Shown: positions 1 to 8,513, numbered from the stretch's first letter. The stretch is DNA of 38,296 nt from DAOTTI01 sp034437795 (GCA_034437795.1 DAOTTI010000289.1:1-38296), one strand, 5' to 3'. A program made the numbers and translations. The notes: generated from the letters alone by a model not told the origin.

Positions 1-1541
1 CGCTCCGCGGCGGCCGCGGCCGCAGCCGCCGGCTCGTGCTCGGGCAGGGCGTGCGCCGCCGCCACCGTCTCGCCGGCACCCGCGCCACCGCGGAAGACGC
101 CGAAGAAGGTCAGGAAGACCAGCCGCGACATGTAGAAGGCGGTGAGCGCCACCGTCAGCAGGCCGATGCCGAAGAGCGCCAGGTACCACGGCTCGCTCAG
201 CCCTCGCTCGAACGTCCGCGCCAGGATGAGGTCCTTGCTGAAGAACCCTGAGAAGCCGGGGAAGCCGATGATCGCCAGCCAGCCGGCCATGAACGTGAGG
301 CCGGTGACCTTGAGGTAGCGGAACAGCCCTCCCATGCGGCGAATGTCCTGCTCGTCCGCCAGCGCGTGGATCACCGACCCTGCGCCCAGGAAGAGCAGGG
401 CCTTGAAGAAGGCGTGGGTCATGAGGTGGAAGATGCCGGCGGCGAAGGCGCCCGCGCCCGCTCCCAGCATCATGTAGCCGAGCTGGCTTACCGTCGAGTA
501 GGCCAGGACGCGCTTGATGTCGTTCTGGACCAGGCCGATGGTCGCCGCCAGCAGCGCGGTGAGGGCGCCCACCGTCGCCACCACGGCCAGCGCGTCTGGC
601 GCCAGCTCGTACAGGCTGTGGGTGCGGGCCACCATGTACACGCCGGCCGTGACCATCGTCGCCGCGTGGATCAGCGCCGAGACCGGCGTCGGGCCCTCCA
701 TCGCGTCCGGCAGCCACACGTAGAGCGGGACCTGAGCCGACTTGCCGGTGGCCCCGACGAAGAGCAGGAGCGGGATGGCCAGGGCCACCGCCGCCTGGGG
801 CGTGATCTCCGCCCCTCCCGCTCCAAAGAGCCAGGCCACGGCGTCGCCGATCGACGCGGCGTGCGTCCCCAGCACGCGGCTCGGGTCGTCCAGCACCCCC
901 CGACTGGCCCCCTCCCCGTAGAACTGGAAGGTCCCGAACGTGCTCCAGATGAGGAACAGGCCAACCAGGAAGCCCCAGTCGCCGATCCGGTTCACGACGA
1001 AGGCCTTCTTGCCGGCGGACGCGGCCGACGGACGGGTGAACCAGTAGCCGATCAGCAGGTAGGAGCAGAGACCGACCAGCTCCCAGCCAACGAACATAAA
1101 CAGGAAGTTGTTGGCCAGGACCAGGATCAGCATCGAGGCCGTGAACAGGTTGAGGTAGGTGAAGAAGCGGGGATAGCCGTCGTCGTGGGCCATGTAGCCC
1201 AGCGAGTAGACGTGGATCAGGAAACCGACCCCCGTCACCACCAGCACCATCACGCACGCCAGCGGGTCCAGCAGCAGGCCGGCCTCCGCCAGGACGATAG
1301 CGGTCCGGCCCGACTCCCAGGCCATCCAGGGGAAGAGGTGCTGCTGGAAGACGTGGCCGGTGTCGCCAGAGACGTACTCCAGCACCGCCAGCGCGGCGAC
1401 GATGAACGCCCCCAGTACCGCCAGGCAGGCTACGCCCCCCGAGACCGCCCGCGGCACGCGCCGGCCGAAGAAGAGGTTAAAGAGGCACCCCAGGAGGGGC
1501 AGGGCGGGTACCAGCCACAGCAGGTCGAGAATGGTCGTCAC
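1..1541 (-). CDS. nuoL: NADH-quinone oxidoreductase subunit L (partial, C-terminus off the left edge)
   Basis: Reading the minus strand from a GTG at 1539-1541 gives one open frame of about 513 codons to the window edge with no stop. It starts VTTILDLLWLVPALPLLG and contains proton-translocating antiporter-like blocks typical of NuoL: a loop with FLFMFVGWELVGLCSYLLIGYW, then GKKAFVVNRIGDWG, and the segment WLPDAMEGPTPVSALIHAAT followed by THAFFKALLFLGAGS. These hold the conserved Glu, Lys and His residues of the pumping channel. It is a multi-spanning inner-membrane subunit at the distal end of the complex I membrane arm. It is the last visible gene of the nuo operon, 81 bases downstream of nuoK; nuoM and nuoN would be expected just beyond the edge. 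The start is chosen because no ATG fits and this GTG places the family N-terminus correctly; a run of five G precedes it. Confidence 0.93.
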   Translation of the reverse strand, partial: MTTILDLLWLVPALPLLGCLFNLFFGRRVPRAVSGGVACLAVLGAFIVAALAVLEYVSGDTGHVFQQHLFPWMAWESGRTAIVLAEAGLLLDPLACVMVLVVTGVGFLIHVYSLGYMAHDDGYPRFFTYLNLFTASMLILVLANNFLFMFVGWELVGLCSYLLIGYWFTRPSAASAGKKAFVVNRIGDWGFLVGLFLIWSTFGTFQFYGEGASRGVLDDPSRVLGTHAASIGDAVAWLFGAGGAEITPQAAVALAIPLLLFVGATGKSAQVPLYVWLPDAMEGPTPVSALIHAATMVTAGVYMVARTHSLYELAPDALAVVATVGALTALLAATIGLVQNDIKRVLAYSTVSQLGYMMLGAGAGAFAAGIFHLMTHAFFKALLFLGAGSVIHALADEQDIRRMGGLFRYLKVTGLTFMAGWLAIIGFPGFSGFFSKDLILARTFERGLSEPWYLALFGIGLLTVALTAFYMSRLVFLTFFGVFRGGAGAGETVAAAHALPEHEPAAAAAAAAE

Positions 1542-1622
1542 CCCCAAGTCGAGTTCGCAGTCGGCTGACGCTCTTCGCCGTCCCAGTGGACGTAGCGATC
1601 CGTCTGCTTCTCCCTTGATCCT

Positions 1623-1964
1623 TTAGCCCTTCAGCCAGCTCACGTCGTCGATGTCGACGCTGTGCCGGCTGCGGAAGATGTCCACGATGATCGCCAGGCC
1701 TACCGCCACCTCGGCGGCGGCCACCGCCATCACGAAGAAGACGAAGATCTGCCCGTCGAAGTGGCCGAACTGGCGGGCGAAGGCCACGAAGGAGAGATTG
1801 ACGGCGTTGAGCATCAGCTCGATGGACATGAAGATGGTCAGCGCATTCTTGCGCATCAGCACCCCCAGCGTGCCGATGGCGAACAGGATGGCGCTCAGCA
1901 CCACGTAGGCCTCCGTCGCCACCGTGGTCGGGAGCGCCGGCAGTGGAAAGGGTAGCTCAGGCAT
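1623..1964 (-). CDS. nuoK: NADH-quinone oxidoreductase subunit K
   Basis: This 113-residue protein has the three-helix layout of NuoK (MrpC-like). Helix 2 carries NALTIFMSIELMLNAVNLSFVA, with the two membrane Glu residues of the family (one in SIELMLNAVN, the other in the AAAEVAVGLAII segment of helix 3) that take part in proton transfer. The ATG at 1962-1964 is preceded by GGAAG and is the only sensible start. The open frame continues upstream into the nuoJ region, but that stretch is a shadow of nuoJ in another frame. It lies 35 bases downstream of nuoJ, across a GA-rich spacer. The N-terminal 17 residues (Pro/Leu/Thr-rich) are slightly longer than in many homologues. Confidence 0.95.
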   Translation of the reverse strand: MPELPFPLPALPTTVATEAYVVLSAILFAIGTLGVLMRKNALTIFMSIELMLNAVNLSFVAFARQFGHFDGQIFVFFVMAVAAAEVAVGLAIIVDIFRSRHSVDIDDVSWLKG

Positions 1965-1999
1965 GGCTTCCGGCTTTCTCTCGCTCTCTCTCTCGCTCG
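1965..1999 (-). repeat. GA-rich low-complexity spacer nuoJ/nuoK
   Basis: The 35 bases between nuoJ and nuoK read, on the coding strand, as a run of GAGA/GCGA units ending in the nuoK ribosome-binding region. This purine tract is one of several simple-sequence spacers within operons of this window (also nuoI/J, nuoH/I, nuoC/D and ylxR/infB). Purine-only leader RNA is unstructured and could help ribosome loading; that role is inference. Confidence 0.5.
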
Positions 2000-2599
2000 C
2001 TACTCCCTGAGCTCGGCGTAGCCTCTGGTCTCCCCCGGCCGCTTCCTGGCCAGCACGGTGGCGCCCAGGATCGCCGCCAGCAGCAGCACGCTGGTCACTT
2101 CGAACGGGAAGAGGAAGCGCGTAAACAGGACCGACGCCAGTAGCTGGGTGTGCCCAATCTGGGCGGCGCCGCTGGCGGGCGTGGTCGTGGAGGCGATCGG
2201 GGTCGGGGTGGCCACTGCCGTGGCGAAGCCTCCCGCCGCGGCCGCCCCCGCGGGGGGCGCGTAGCTCCGCCCCACGGCCACCGCGATCTCCACGATCAGG
2301 ATGATGGCCGCCAGCACGCCGAACGGCTTGAGCGCCGCCAGCCGCCGGTCGACCGGCTCGGGGTGCGCCACGTTCAGCAGCATCAGGACGAAGAGCATCA
2401 GCACCATGATGGCGCCGGCGTAGACCGCCACCTGCACCACCGCCAGGAAGAATGCTCCCAGCAGCACGTAGAAGACGGCGAAGCAGAAGAACACCAGCAC
2501 CAGGAACAGCGCGCTGTACATGGCGTTCCGCTGCAGCACCATCATGATGGCCGCGGCCACGCTCACCGCCGCCCCAATCGCGAAGATCAGAAACTCCAT
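2000..2599 (-). CDS. nuoJ: NADH-quinone oxidoreductase subunit J
   Basis: A 199-residue membrane subunit of complex I. It shows about five hydrophobic segments. The family block with AVVQVAVYAGAIMVLMLFVL (around residues 53-72) contains the pi-bulge helix important for coupling. The loop between helices 4 and 5 (about residues 115-150) is a low-complexity Ala/Thr/Pro/Gly insertion, which is common in high-GC taxa. The last helix (LFPFEVTSVLLLAAILGA) and the basic tail match the family. The gene is followed at 35 bases by nuoK and preceded by a 123-base repeat-filled spacer after nuoI. Confidence 0.94.
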   Translation of the reverse strand: MEFLIFAIGAAVSVAAAIMMVLQRNAMYSALFLVLVFFCFAVFYVLLGAFFLAVVQVAVYAGAIMVLMLFVLMLLNVAHPEPVDRRLAALKPFGVLAAIILIVEIAVAVGRSYAPPAGAAAAGGFATAVATPTPIASTTTPASGAAQIGHTQLLASVLFTRFLFPFEVTSVLLLAAILGATVLARKRPGETRGYAELRE

Positions 2600-2610
2600 C
2601 GTTCAATCTC

Positions 2611-2720
2611 TATAGCGTAATGCATAATACGTAATGCGTAATCTCGACGGTCTTTCACCTTACGCACTGCGCGCACGCCTTCCGCCTTCAACGCTACGCA
2701 TTATGCTTTACGCTTTACGC
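2611..2720. repeat. GCGTAA-type repeats in inverted array (nuoI/nuoJ spacer)
   Basis: The nuoI-nuoJ spacer is strikingly AT-rich compared with its surroundings. On the plus strand the left side has AGCGTAATGCATAATACGTA (2614-2633). The right side (2695-2714) is the inverse complement of a nearly identical 20-mer, differing at two positions. Further GCGTAAT/GCGTAAA hexamer-heptamer units flank both arms (2634-2642 and 2715-2720). The arms could pair as a long stem in the polycistronic nuo mRNA. There is no open reading frame or recognised RNA in it. Confidence 0.6.
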
Positions 2721-2722
2721 TC

Positions 2723-3247
2723 TTACCCCGGCAGCCACGAGTCTTCCGGCTCCTTCTTCGGCATCGGCGCCAGGAGCTGCTCCTTGGTGTAGATCATCGA
2801 TTGGCGGGTGTAATCGGCCAGCTCAAAGACCTTCTTGAGCTGGAGCGCCTCCGTCGGGCAGGCCTCCACGCAGAAGCCGCAGAAGATGCAGCGGATCATG
2901 TTCACGATCCACACCTTGGCGTACCGCTCGCCGATGGAGACGGGGTTGTCTGGCGGGTTCTCCGCCCCTTCGACGTAGATGGCCTTCGCCGGGCAGGCCA
3001 GGGCGCAGAGCTCGCAGCCGACGCACTTCTCCAGGCCGTTTTCGTGGCGCTCCAGCTCGTGCCGGCCCCGATGCCGCGCCGGCAGGTTGGGGCGCTCCTC
3101 CGGGTACTGCATCGTCACCGGCTTGGTGAACAGATGGCGCAGGGTCACGCTCAACCCTTTGGCGATCGCCGTCAGGTCGGCAATCGTCTCCGAGACTGGA
3201 TCGGCCGGCTCGGGCGGCGCCGTAACTTCAACGTATCTGCCAGGCAT
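2723..3247 (-). CDS. nuoI: NADH-quinone oxidoreductase subunit I (two [4Fe-4S] ferredoxin-like)
   Basis: A 174-residue peripheral-arm subunit that holds clusters N6a and N6b. Ligands are plain: C75, C78, C81 and C85 in CVGCELCALACP, and C120, C123, C126 and C130 in CIFCGFCVEACP. The first part (residues 28-50, GLSVTLRHLF then VTMQYPEE) matches the amphipathic membrane-contact helix and the Tyr-Pro-Glu motif of the family. It passes electrons from NuoG towards cluster N2 in NuoB. ATG start at 3245-3247. It lies in the nuo operon between nuoH and nuoJ, with repeat-filled spacers on both sides (100 and 123 bases), unlike the tight junctions of nuoD-nuoE-nuoF. Confidence 0.96.
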   Translation of the reverse strand: MPGRYVEVTAPPEPADPVSETIADLTAIAKGLSVTLRHLFTKPVTMQYPEERPNLPARHRGRHELERHENGLEKCVGCELCALACPAKAIYVEGAENPPDNPVSIGERYAKVWIVNMIRCIFCGFCVEACPTEALQLKKVFELADYTRQSMIYTKEQLLAPMPKKEPEDSWLPG

Positions 3248-3257
3248 GGGAATCTCG

Positions 3258-3345
3258 GTTCAAAGTTCAAGGTTCAAGGTTCAAAGTTCAAAGTTCAAGG
3301 TCATGGCACGCCACGTCTCCCACTTTGAACTTTGAACCTTGAACT
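3258..3345. repeat. TTCAARG heptad array forming a 23-bp perfect inverted repeat (nuoH/nuoI spacer)
   Basis: The spacer contains about six tandem TTCAAAG/TTCAAGG heptads (3258-3300). It also has an inverse-complement set of three (3322-3344). Positions 3272-3294 and 3322-3344 are perfect reverse complements over 23 bases with a 27-base loop. On the nuo mRNA this would form a long, AU-rich hairpin starting four bases after the nuoH stop codon and ending before the nuoI start. There is no T-run after it, so it does not look like an ordinary intrinsic terminator. Confidence 0.75.
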
Positions 3346-3347
3346 CA

Positions 3348-4424
3348 TTAGACGAACGGCCAGGCGCCGGTGGGCCAGACCGCCACCACCACGGCGGTAA
3401 CGATCAGGTTGACCAGCGCCACGGGGAACAGGACCTTCCATCCCAGGTTCATCAGCCGGTCGTACCGCAGCCGCGGCAGGGTCGACCGCAACCAGATGAA
3501 GAAGAAGATGAACAGGCCCAGCTTGAGCAGGAAAAAGATCGGGCCGAGGATACCGGCCAGCGGCCCCAGCGCGGGAACGGCCGGCCACCAGCCGCCCAGG
3601 AAGAGGACGATGGCCAGGGCCGAGACGTTGATCATGTTCACGTACTCGGCCATGAAGAACATCGACCACTTGAAGCCCGAGTACTCGGTGTGGAAGCCGG
3701 CGCCCAGCTCGCCCTCCGCCTCGGGCAGGTCGAAGGGCGCGCGGTTGGTCTCCGCCACGCCGGCGATCAGATAGACCAGGAACGCGATCAGCCCCACGGG
3801 GACATAGAGGGCGTAGGGCAGCAGGCTCCGGTTCTGCTGCTCGACGATCTCGTACAGGTTGATCGAGCCCGCCAGGATCACCGCCGTCAACGCGGCCAGC
3901 CCCTGGGCCAGCTCGTAGCTGATCATCTGGGCCGAGGCCCGCAGCCCCCCGAGCAGCGAGTACTTGTTGTTGGACGCCCAGCCGGCGAGCACGATGCCGT
4001 ACACCCCCAGCGAGGCGATGGCGGTGGCGTAGAGATAGCCGACGTTGATGTTGGCGATGTACCAGGTCCACGGCTGCCCGGCGATCATCAGCGACGGGCC
4101 GATGGGGATCACGGCGAAGATGATCAGCGCCGGCACCAGCGCCATCATCGGCGCAATGGTGTGGATCCAGACGTTCGCCTGCGACGGCGTCACGTCTTCC
4201 TTCAGCGCCAGCTTGATGCCGTCGGCGATCGGCTGTAAAAGGCCGAATGGCCCCACGCGGTTGGGCCCCAGGCGCACCTGGATGCGCCCCATCACCTTGC
4301 GCTCGGTCAGCGTCAGGTAGGCGAAGGCCACCAGCAGGGCGTTTACCACCACGAAGGCCTTGATGAAGGCCGTGACCACGGCCAGGACCACGTTCCAGTC
4401 GATGGCGCTGAGCAGTGCCGGCAT
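3348..4424 (-). CDS. nuoH: NADH-quinone oxidoreductase subunit H
   Basis: A 358-residue membrane subunit that forms the quinone-binding chamber with NuoB and NuoD. Family signatures are clear: ERKVMGRIQVRLGPNRVGPFG near residues 41-61, the PFDLPEAEGELGAGFHTEYSG motif around residue 235 with its acidic quinone/E-channel loop, and a terminal set of helices. About eight transmembrane segments are visible. ATG start at 4422-4424, seven bases downstream of the nuoG stop. It is followed by the long inverted heptad repeat and then nuoI. Confidence 0.96.
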   Translation of the reverse strand: MPALLSAIDWNVVLAVVTAFIKAFVVVNALLVAFAYLTLTERKVMGRIQVRLGPNRVGPFGLLQPIADGIKLALKEDVTPSQANVWIHTIAPMMALVPALIIFAVIPIGPSLMIAGQPWTWYIANINVGYLYATAIASLGVYGIVLAGWASNNKYSLLGGLRASAQMISYELAQGLAALTAVILAGSINLYEIVEQQNRSLLPYALYVPVGLIAFLVYLIAGVAETNRAPFDLPEAEGELGAGFHTEYSGFKWSMFFMAEYVNMINVSALAIVLFLGGWWPAVPALGPLAGILGPIFFLLKLGLFIFFFIWLRSTLPRLRYDRLMNLGWKVLFPVALVNLIVTAVVVAVWPTGAWPFV

Positions 4425-4430
4425 CTCCCC

Positions 4431-7079
4431 TTAGTCTCCTGCCTCCACCCCGGCCGGAACCGCGGCCGGAGCGGGCGCGGGCACGATCTCCACGCGCGTC
4501 CACGGCGTGCCCCAGTCCAGCAGCTCATTGATCCGCGGCCGGCCAATGTTATCGGGCGAGAAGCACACTCCCGCCGCGCAGCGCCCGCTGACGCGGACGG
4601 TGCGCTGCAGGCTCCCCCTGGGCGTGCGCAACTCGACCAGCTGGCCGTCCGAAAGGCCCAGGCGGGCGGCGTCGGCGCGGTTCACCTCCACGTACGGCTC
4701 CGGCACCATCTGCCACAGCTCGACCGTCGGCCGGACCATGGTCTCGTCGCCGAGCAGCTCGCTGTAGGTGAGCAGGATCAGCCCCTGCTCCGGCGCCGCG
4801 CCAGCCTGTTCCGGCGCCTCTGGCGCCGGCATCGGCGCCCAGGCCGGCCCCTCGGGCTCGGGGAGCGCCTCCCGCGCCACGAACCCCTCGGCGGGGATGG
4901 CGCCCCCGGCCAGGCCGGCGTAGGCCGGCAGATCGGCCAGCAGGTCGCGGGTGATCTCGGCCGGCGCCCCGTAGCCAAGCGGGACCCCCATCTCGCCCGC
5001 GAGGTCGCTCAGGATGCGCCAGTCGGGGCGGACCGCCGCCGCGTCGGCTCGCAGCCCGGCGTGGACCCGCTGGATGCGCCCCTCGGCGTTGGTCAGGGTG
5101 CCGTCCTTTTCCGGAATGCCGGTGGCGGCGAAGACGATGTCCGCCTCGCGCGCCGTCTCCGTCGGGAAGAGCTCGTGGACGATCACCAGCTCCGCGTTTT
5201 GCAGCGCGCGGCGCGCCTGCGCCGCGTCCGGATGCGTGGTCAGGATGTTCTCTCCCACCAGATAGAGGGCCTTAATCTTGCCCTCGGCGGCCTGGGCGAT
5301 GATCTCCCCCGCCGGCAGGCCCCCCTCGTCGGGGACCAGCAGGGCGTACTCCGCGCCACGGCCATTGGCCCCCTCGGTGAAGAAGTTGACCGCCTGCCGA
5401 TGGCCGAGCGCCGTGGCCAGGTTCACCAGGGCCGCCGCAATCCCTGCCGCATCGCCGCGGATGGCCAGTCGGGCGCCGGCGTAGATCAGGGGCTGCCGCG
5501 CCCCGGCCAGTGTAGCCGCGGCGGCGCGGAGCGTCTCGGCCGTGACGCCGCACGCCCCTGCGGCCGATTCCACGGTGACGCCGCCCAGCGCCTGGCGCAG
5601 GCCGGACAGGTCGCGCGGGCGCGCCAGGGTGCCCGCTGGGGCCGGCCCCACCGCCTCGGGCGCGGCAGCCTCGCCTGTGCTGGACGCGGGCGCGTCCTCC
5701 ACCAGCGCCGCCAGCAGCCCCTGCAGCAGCGCCATCTCGCTGCCGGGCCGGTAGCGCAGGCGGTGGTAGGCCAGGCGGTCGGCCTCGGTGGCCCGCGGAT
5801 TGGCCACGATCAGGCGCGCGCCCAGCTTGACCGCCTTACGCAGGCGCAGCCAGAAGACCGGCATCTCCTCGTACACGTCCGTGCCGAGCAGCAGGATGGC
5901 CCCCGCCTGCTCCGCGTCGGTGTAGGTGCTGTTGAAGGCGTTCAGCCCGTACGGCGCCAGCGGGTTGGCCGGGGCTACCCGCGCCCCGATGCGGTGGTCG
6001 ACATTGGGCGTCTCCAACACCTCTCGGGCGAAGCGGGAGAGCGCGTAGCAGTCCTCGTTGGTCAGGTTGCGCCCGCCGATCACGCCGATGGCCTGGGCGC
6101 CGTACTGCTCCTTGATCTGGCGCAAGCGCACGGCGGCGCTGCCGACCGCCTCCGGCCAAGACGCGCCCCGCAGGGCGCCGTCCTCACCCCGGATCAGGGG
6201 CTGCACCAGGCGCTCCTCGCCGGACGGATAGTGGTGGCCGAACCGCCCCTTGTCGCACAGCCAGATCTCGTTCACCGCCTCGTTCTGGCGCCCGCGCACC
6301 CGCGCGATCACGTTGGTGCGGGAGTCCAGGATCAGGTTGCAGCCGACGGGGCAGTGGGCGCACACGCTGTCGGCGTGATCCAGGTCATGGGGGCGCGCCT
6401 TGAAACGATAGGTCTCGCTGGTGAGCGCGCCGCAGGGGCAGAGCTCGATGATGTTCCCCTGGAAGCGGGACTGCATCGGCTGGTCGTCGATGGTGCGTAG
6501 CTCGGAGCGGTAGCCCCGCTGGAAGAAGTCCAGCTCCGCCTCACCCGGGATCTCAGCCATGAAGCGCGTGCAGCGGTAGCAGACGATGCACCGTTCCTGG
6601 TCCAGCACCACCAGGGGCGAGAGCATGGCCCCCTTGCGGGCCAGGCGCTTCTCCTCCCTGAACCGGCTCTCCTTCGGTCCCCAGGCGTGGGAGTTATCTT
6701 GGAGGGGGCACTCGCCGCCGGCATCGCACACCGGGCAGTCCAGGGGATGGTTGATGAGCAGGAACTCGATCACCGCCTCACGGGCGGTGAGGGCGGCGGG
6801 GCCCATCGTGTTCACCACCATCCCGTTCATGGCCCGCGTGGTGCAGGCCGTCATCGGGGCCGGCGGGCGGGGCTGCTGCCCAGGCGGGGCGGGAAGCTGG
6901 ATCTCGCACATGCACATGCGGCAGGCGCCGGCCAGCGAGAGCTTGGGGTGGTAGCAGAACACCGGCACGTCGATCCCCGCCATGCGCGCCGCCTCGACCA
7001 CCAGCGTGCCGGCCGGGACGGTGACCTCCTGGCCGTCGATGGTCAGCGTAACGGTGTTGGGTCGATCAGTCGCCGTCAT
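4431..7079 (-). CDS. nuoG: NADH-quinone oxidoreductase subunit G, with N7 ligands
   Basis: The largest peripheral subunit (882 residues). It has an N-terminal [2Fe-2S] ferredoxin domain (N1b: C42, C53, C56, C79). N5 has one His and three Cys (H111, C115, C118, C124), and N4 has C164, C167, C170 and C214. The molybdopterin-oxidoreductase-like domain starts with C240-x2-C243-x3-C247-x27-C275, the ligand set of the extra cluster N7 found in only some bacteria. The middle region has a low-complexity Ala/Pro/Glu insertion (about residues 465-490). The C-terminus contains a dinucleotide-binding-like beta domain (ELRTPRGSLQRTVRVSGR) and a Pro/Ala tail. It carries electrons from NuoE/F to NuoI. The gene lies between nuoF and nuoH, 12 bases after nuoF. 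Confidence 0.96.
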   Translation of the reverse strand: MTATDRPNTVTLTIDGQEVTVPAGTLVVEAARMAGIDVPVFCYHPKLSLAGACRMCMCEIQLPAPPGQQPRPPAPMTACTTRAMNGMVVNTMGPAALTAREAVIEFLLINHPLDCPVCDAGGECPLQDNSHAWGPKESRFREEKRLARKGAMLSPLVVLDQERCIVCYRCTRFMAEIPGEAELDFFQRGYRSELRTIDDQPMQSRFQGNIIELCPCGALTSETYRFKARPHDLDHADSVCAHCPVGCNLILDSRTNVIARVRGRQNEAVNEIWLCDKGRFGHHYPSGEERLVQPLIRGEDGALRGASWPEAVGSAAVRLRQIKEQYGAQAIGVIGGRNLTNEDCYALSRFAREVLETPNVDHRIGARVAPANPLAPYGLNAFNSTYTDAEQAGAILLLGTDVYEEMPVFWLRLRKAVKLGARLIVANPRATEADRLAYHRLRYRPGSEMALLQGLLAALVEDAPASSTGEAAAPEAVGPAPAGTLARPRDLSGLRQALGGVTVESAAGACGVTAETLRAAAATLAGARQPLIYAGARLAIRGDAAGIAAALVNLATALGHRQAVNFFTEGANGRGAEYALLVPDEGGLPAGEIIAQAAEGKIKALYLVGENILTTHPDAAQARRALQNAELVIVHELFPTETAREADIVFAATGIPEKDGTLTNAEGRIQRVHAGLRADAAAVRPDWRILSDLAGEMGVPLGYGAPAEITRDLLADLPAYAGLAGGAIPAEGFVAREALPEPEGPAWAPMPAPEAPEQAGAAPEQGLILLTYSELLGDETMVRPTVELWQMVPEPYVEVNRADAARLGLSDGQLVELRTPRGSLQRTVRVSGRCAAGVCFSPDNIGRPRINELLDWGTPWTRVEIVPAPAPAAVPAGVEAGD

Positions 7080-7091
7080 GCCTTGTTTCCT

Positions 7092-8513
7092 TCACCCGGC
7101 CGCCACCAGCTCGCGCTCGCGAGCGCGTGCCCCCTGGCGGATGTAGGCCTCGAACTCGGGCCGGAACCGCTGGATCGCCGACCACACCGGCCCCGCGGCG
7201 AAGTCGCCCAGGGCGCAGAGCGTCTTCCGGCCCCCGATCCTGGTCGCCACGTCCTCCAGCACGTCCAGGTCCTCTAGCGTACCCCGCCCGGCCTGGATGC
7301 GGCGCCACATGTCCAGCATCCAGTGCGTCCCTTCGCGACAGGGCACGCACTTACCACAGCTCTCGCGGGCGAAAAAGCCGGAGATCTGGACCATCAGGTC
7401 CACCATGTTCACCTCGTCGCCGTAGACGATGATCCCGCCGGCGCCGAACCCCACCGGCCCCATCTTATTGAAGTACGGGGGCCGCGTCAGGGTGGCGGTG
7501 TCCATCGTCACGTCGAGGTCGTCGCCGGTCAGGAGCTGGCAGGCCAGGGCCCCGGGCGAGACCGCCTTGACCTTCTGGTCCCGCTGCATGCCGCCAGCGT
7601 ACTTAAAGATCAGGTCCCGCAGCGTCACCCCCATGGGCAGCTCATAGATGCCCGGCTGGTTGACGTGCCCGCTGATGCAGTAGACCTTGGGGCCGGGCGA
7701 GCCGGGGTTCCCGACGCTGGCGAACCACTCCGCGCCGCGCAGGATGATGTGCGGCACGTTCATCAGCGTTTCCACATTGTTCACCACCGTCGGCCGCCCG
7801 AACAGGCCCCCGCCCACGTCGATGGGGAACGGCGGCCGGATGCGGGGCTGGCCCCGGCGCCCTTCCAGCGACTCCATCAGCGCCGTCTCCTCGCCGCAGA
7901 TGTAGGCGCCGGCCCCGCGGGTGACCGCCATGTCCACGTTGAAGCCCCGCTTGCCCAGGATGTCGCGCCCCAGGAAGCCACGCTCATAGGCCTGGCGGAT
8001 CGCCTGCTCCAGGCGCTCGTAGCCGCGCAGGTTCTCACCGCGGATGTAAATGTACGCCTGCTCGATGCCGACGGCGTAGCAGCAGATCAGCATGCCCTCC
8101 AGGAGCATGTGCGGATCGGCGTCCATGCAGTAGCGGTTGCCGAAGGTCCCCGGCTCCGACTCGTCGGCGTTGACCACCAGGTAGCGCGGGGCAGGGTTGC
8201 GGGCCGTCCCCGACCACTTGACGCCCGTCGGGAAGCCGGCGCCCCCGCGCCCGACCAGCTTGCTGTCCGTGACCACCTTGATCACGTCCGCCGGCGTCAT
8301 CTCGCGCAGGGCCTTGCGCAGCGCCTCGTAGCCCCCGCGGCTGAGGTAATCCCCAATCTCGTGGCTGGACGGGCGGCCGAAGGCGGCGGTCAAGACCGGC
8401 TCCCATGGCACCGGCTGGCCCGGCCCGGTCTTGGGCGCTGGCGGGGAGCCGGCGGGCGCGCCGGGGCCCGGCGTCCCCGGACGGGGGGTCTCCGAAGGCT
8501 TCTGCTCAGCCAT
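7092..8513 (-). CDS. nuoF: NADH-quinone oxidoreductase subunit F (NADH/FMN-binding)
   Basis: A 473-residue subunit that oxidises NADH and carries FMN and cluster N3. Residues 88-100 (GRGGAGFPTGVKW) are the glycine-rich NADH/FMN motif. YLVVNADESEPGTF (111-124) binds flavin. ESCGKCVPCREGT (384-396) gives C386, C389 and C392, with C433 as the fourth N3 ligand. The first ~35 residues form a Pro/Gly/Ala-rich tail not needed by the family fold. The start ATG overlaps the nuoE stop by one base (TAATG), implying translational coupling. The presence of nuoE, nuoF and nuoG shows a full NADH-accepting complex rather than the ferredoxin-type 11-subunit form. Confidence 0.97.
   Translation of the reverse strand: MAEQKPSETPRPGTPGPGAPAGSPPAPKTGPGQPVPWEPVLTAAFGRPSSHEIGDYLSRGGYEALRKALREMTPADVIKVVTDSKLVGRGGAGFPTGVKWSGTARNPAPRYLVVNADESEPGTFGNRYCMDADPHMLLEGMLICCYAVGIEQAYIYIRGENLRGYERLEQAIRQAYERGFLGRDILGKRGFNVDMAVTRGAGAYICGEETALMESLEGRRGQPRIRPPFPIDVGGGLFGRPTVVNNVETLMNVPHIILRGAEWFASVGNPGSPGPKVYCISGHVNQPGIYELPMGVTLRDLIFKYAGGMQRDQKVKAVSPGALACQLLTGDDLDVTMDTATLTRPPYFNKMGPVGFGAGGIIVYGDEVNMVDLMVQISGFFARESCGKCVPCREGTHWMLDMWRRIQAGRGTLEDLDVLEDVATRIGGRKTLCALGDFAAGPVWSAIQRFRPEFEAYIRQGARARERELVAAG

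Noticed and set aside
366..1568. Long plus-strand open frame opposite nuoL (400 codons)
   Set aside because: It is the antisense shadow of a GC-rich real gene: the product is His/Gln/Arg/Glu-rich without family motifs, while the minus strand gives a clear NuoL.
1623..2606. A single 327-residue minus-strand protein fusing the nuoJ region with NuoK
   Set aside because: Only the last 113 residues match a family; the upstream part is nuoJ read in the wrong frame, and the Met at 1964 has a ribosome-binding site.
3258..3345. tRNA gene remnants, because GGTTCAAAGTTC resembles the T-loop
   Set aside because: No acceptor, D or anticodon stem can be built; the pattern is a simple heptad repeat.
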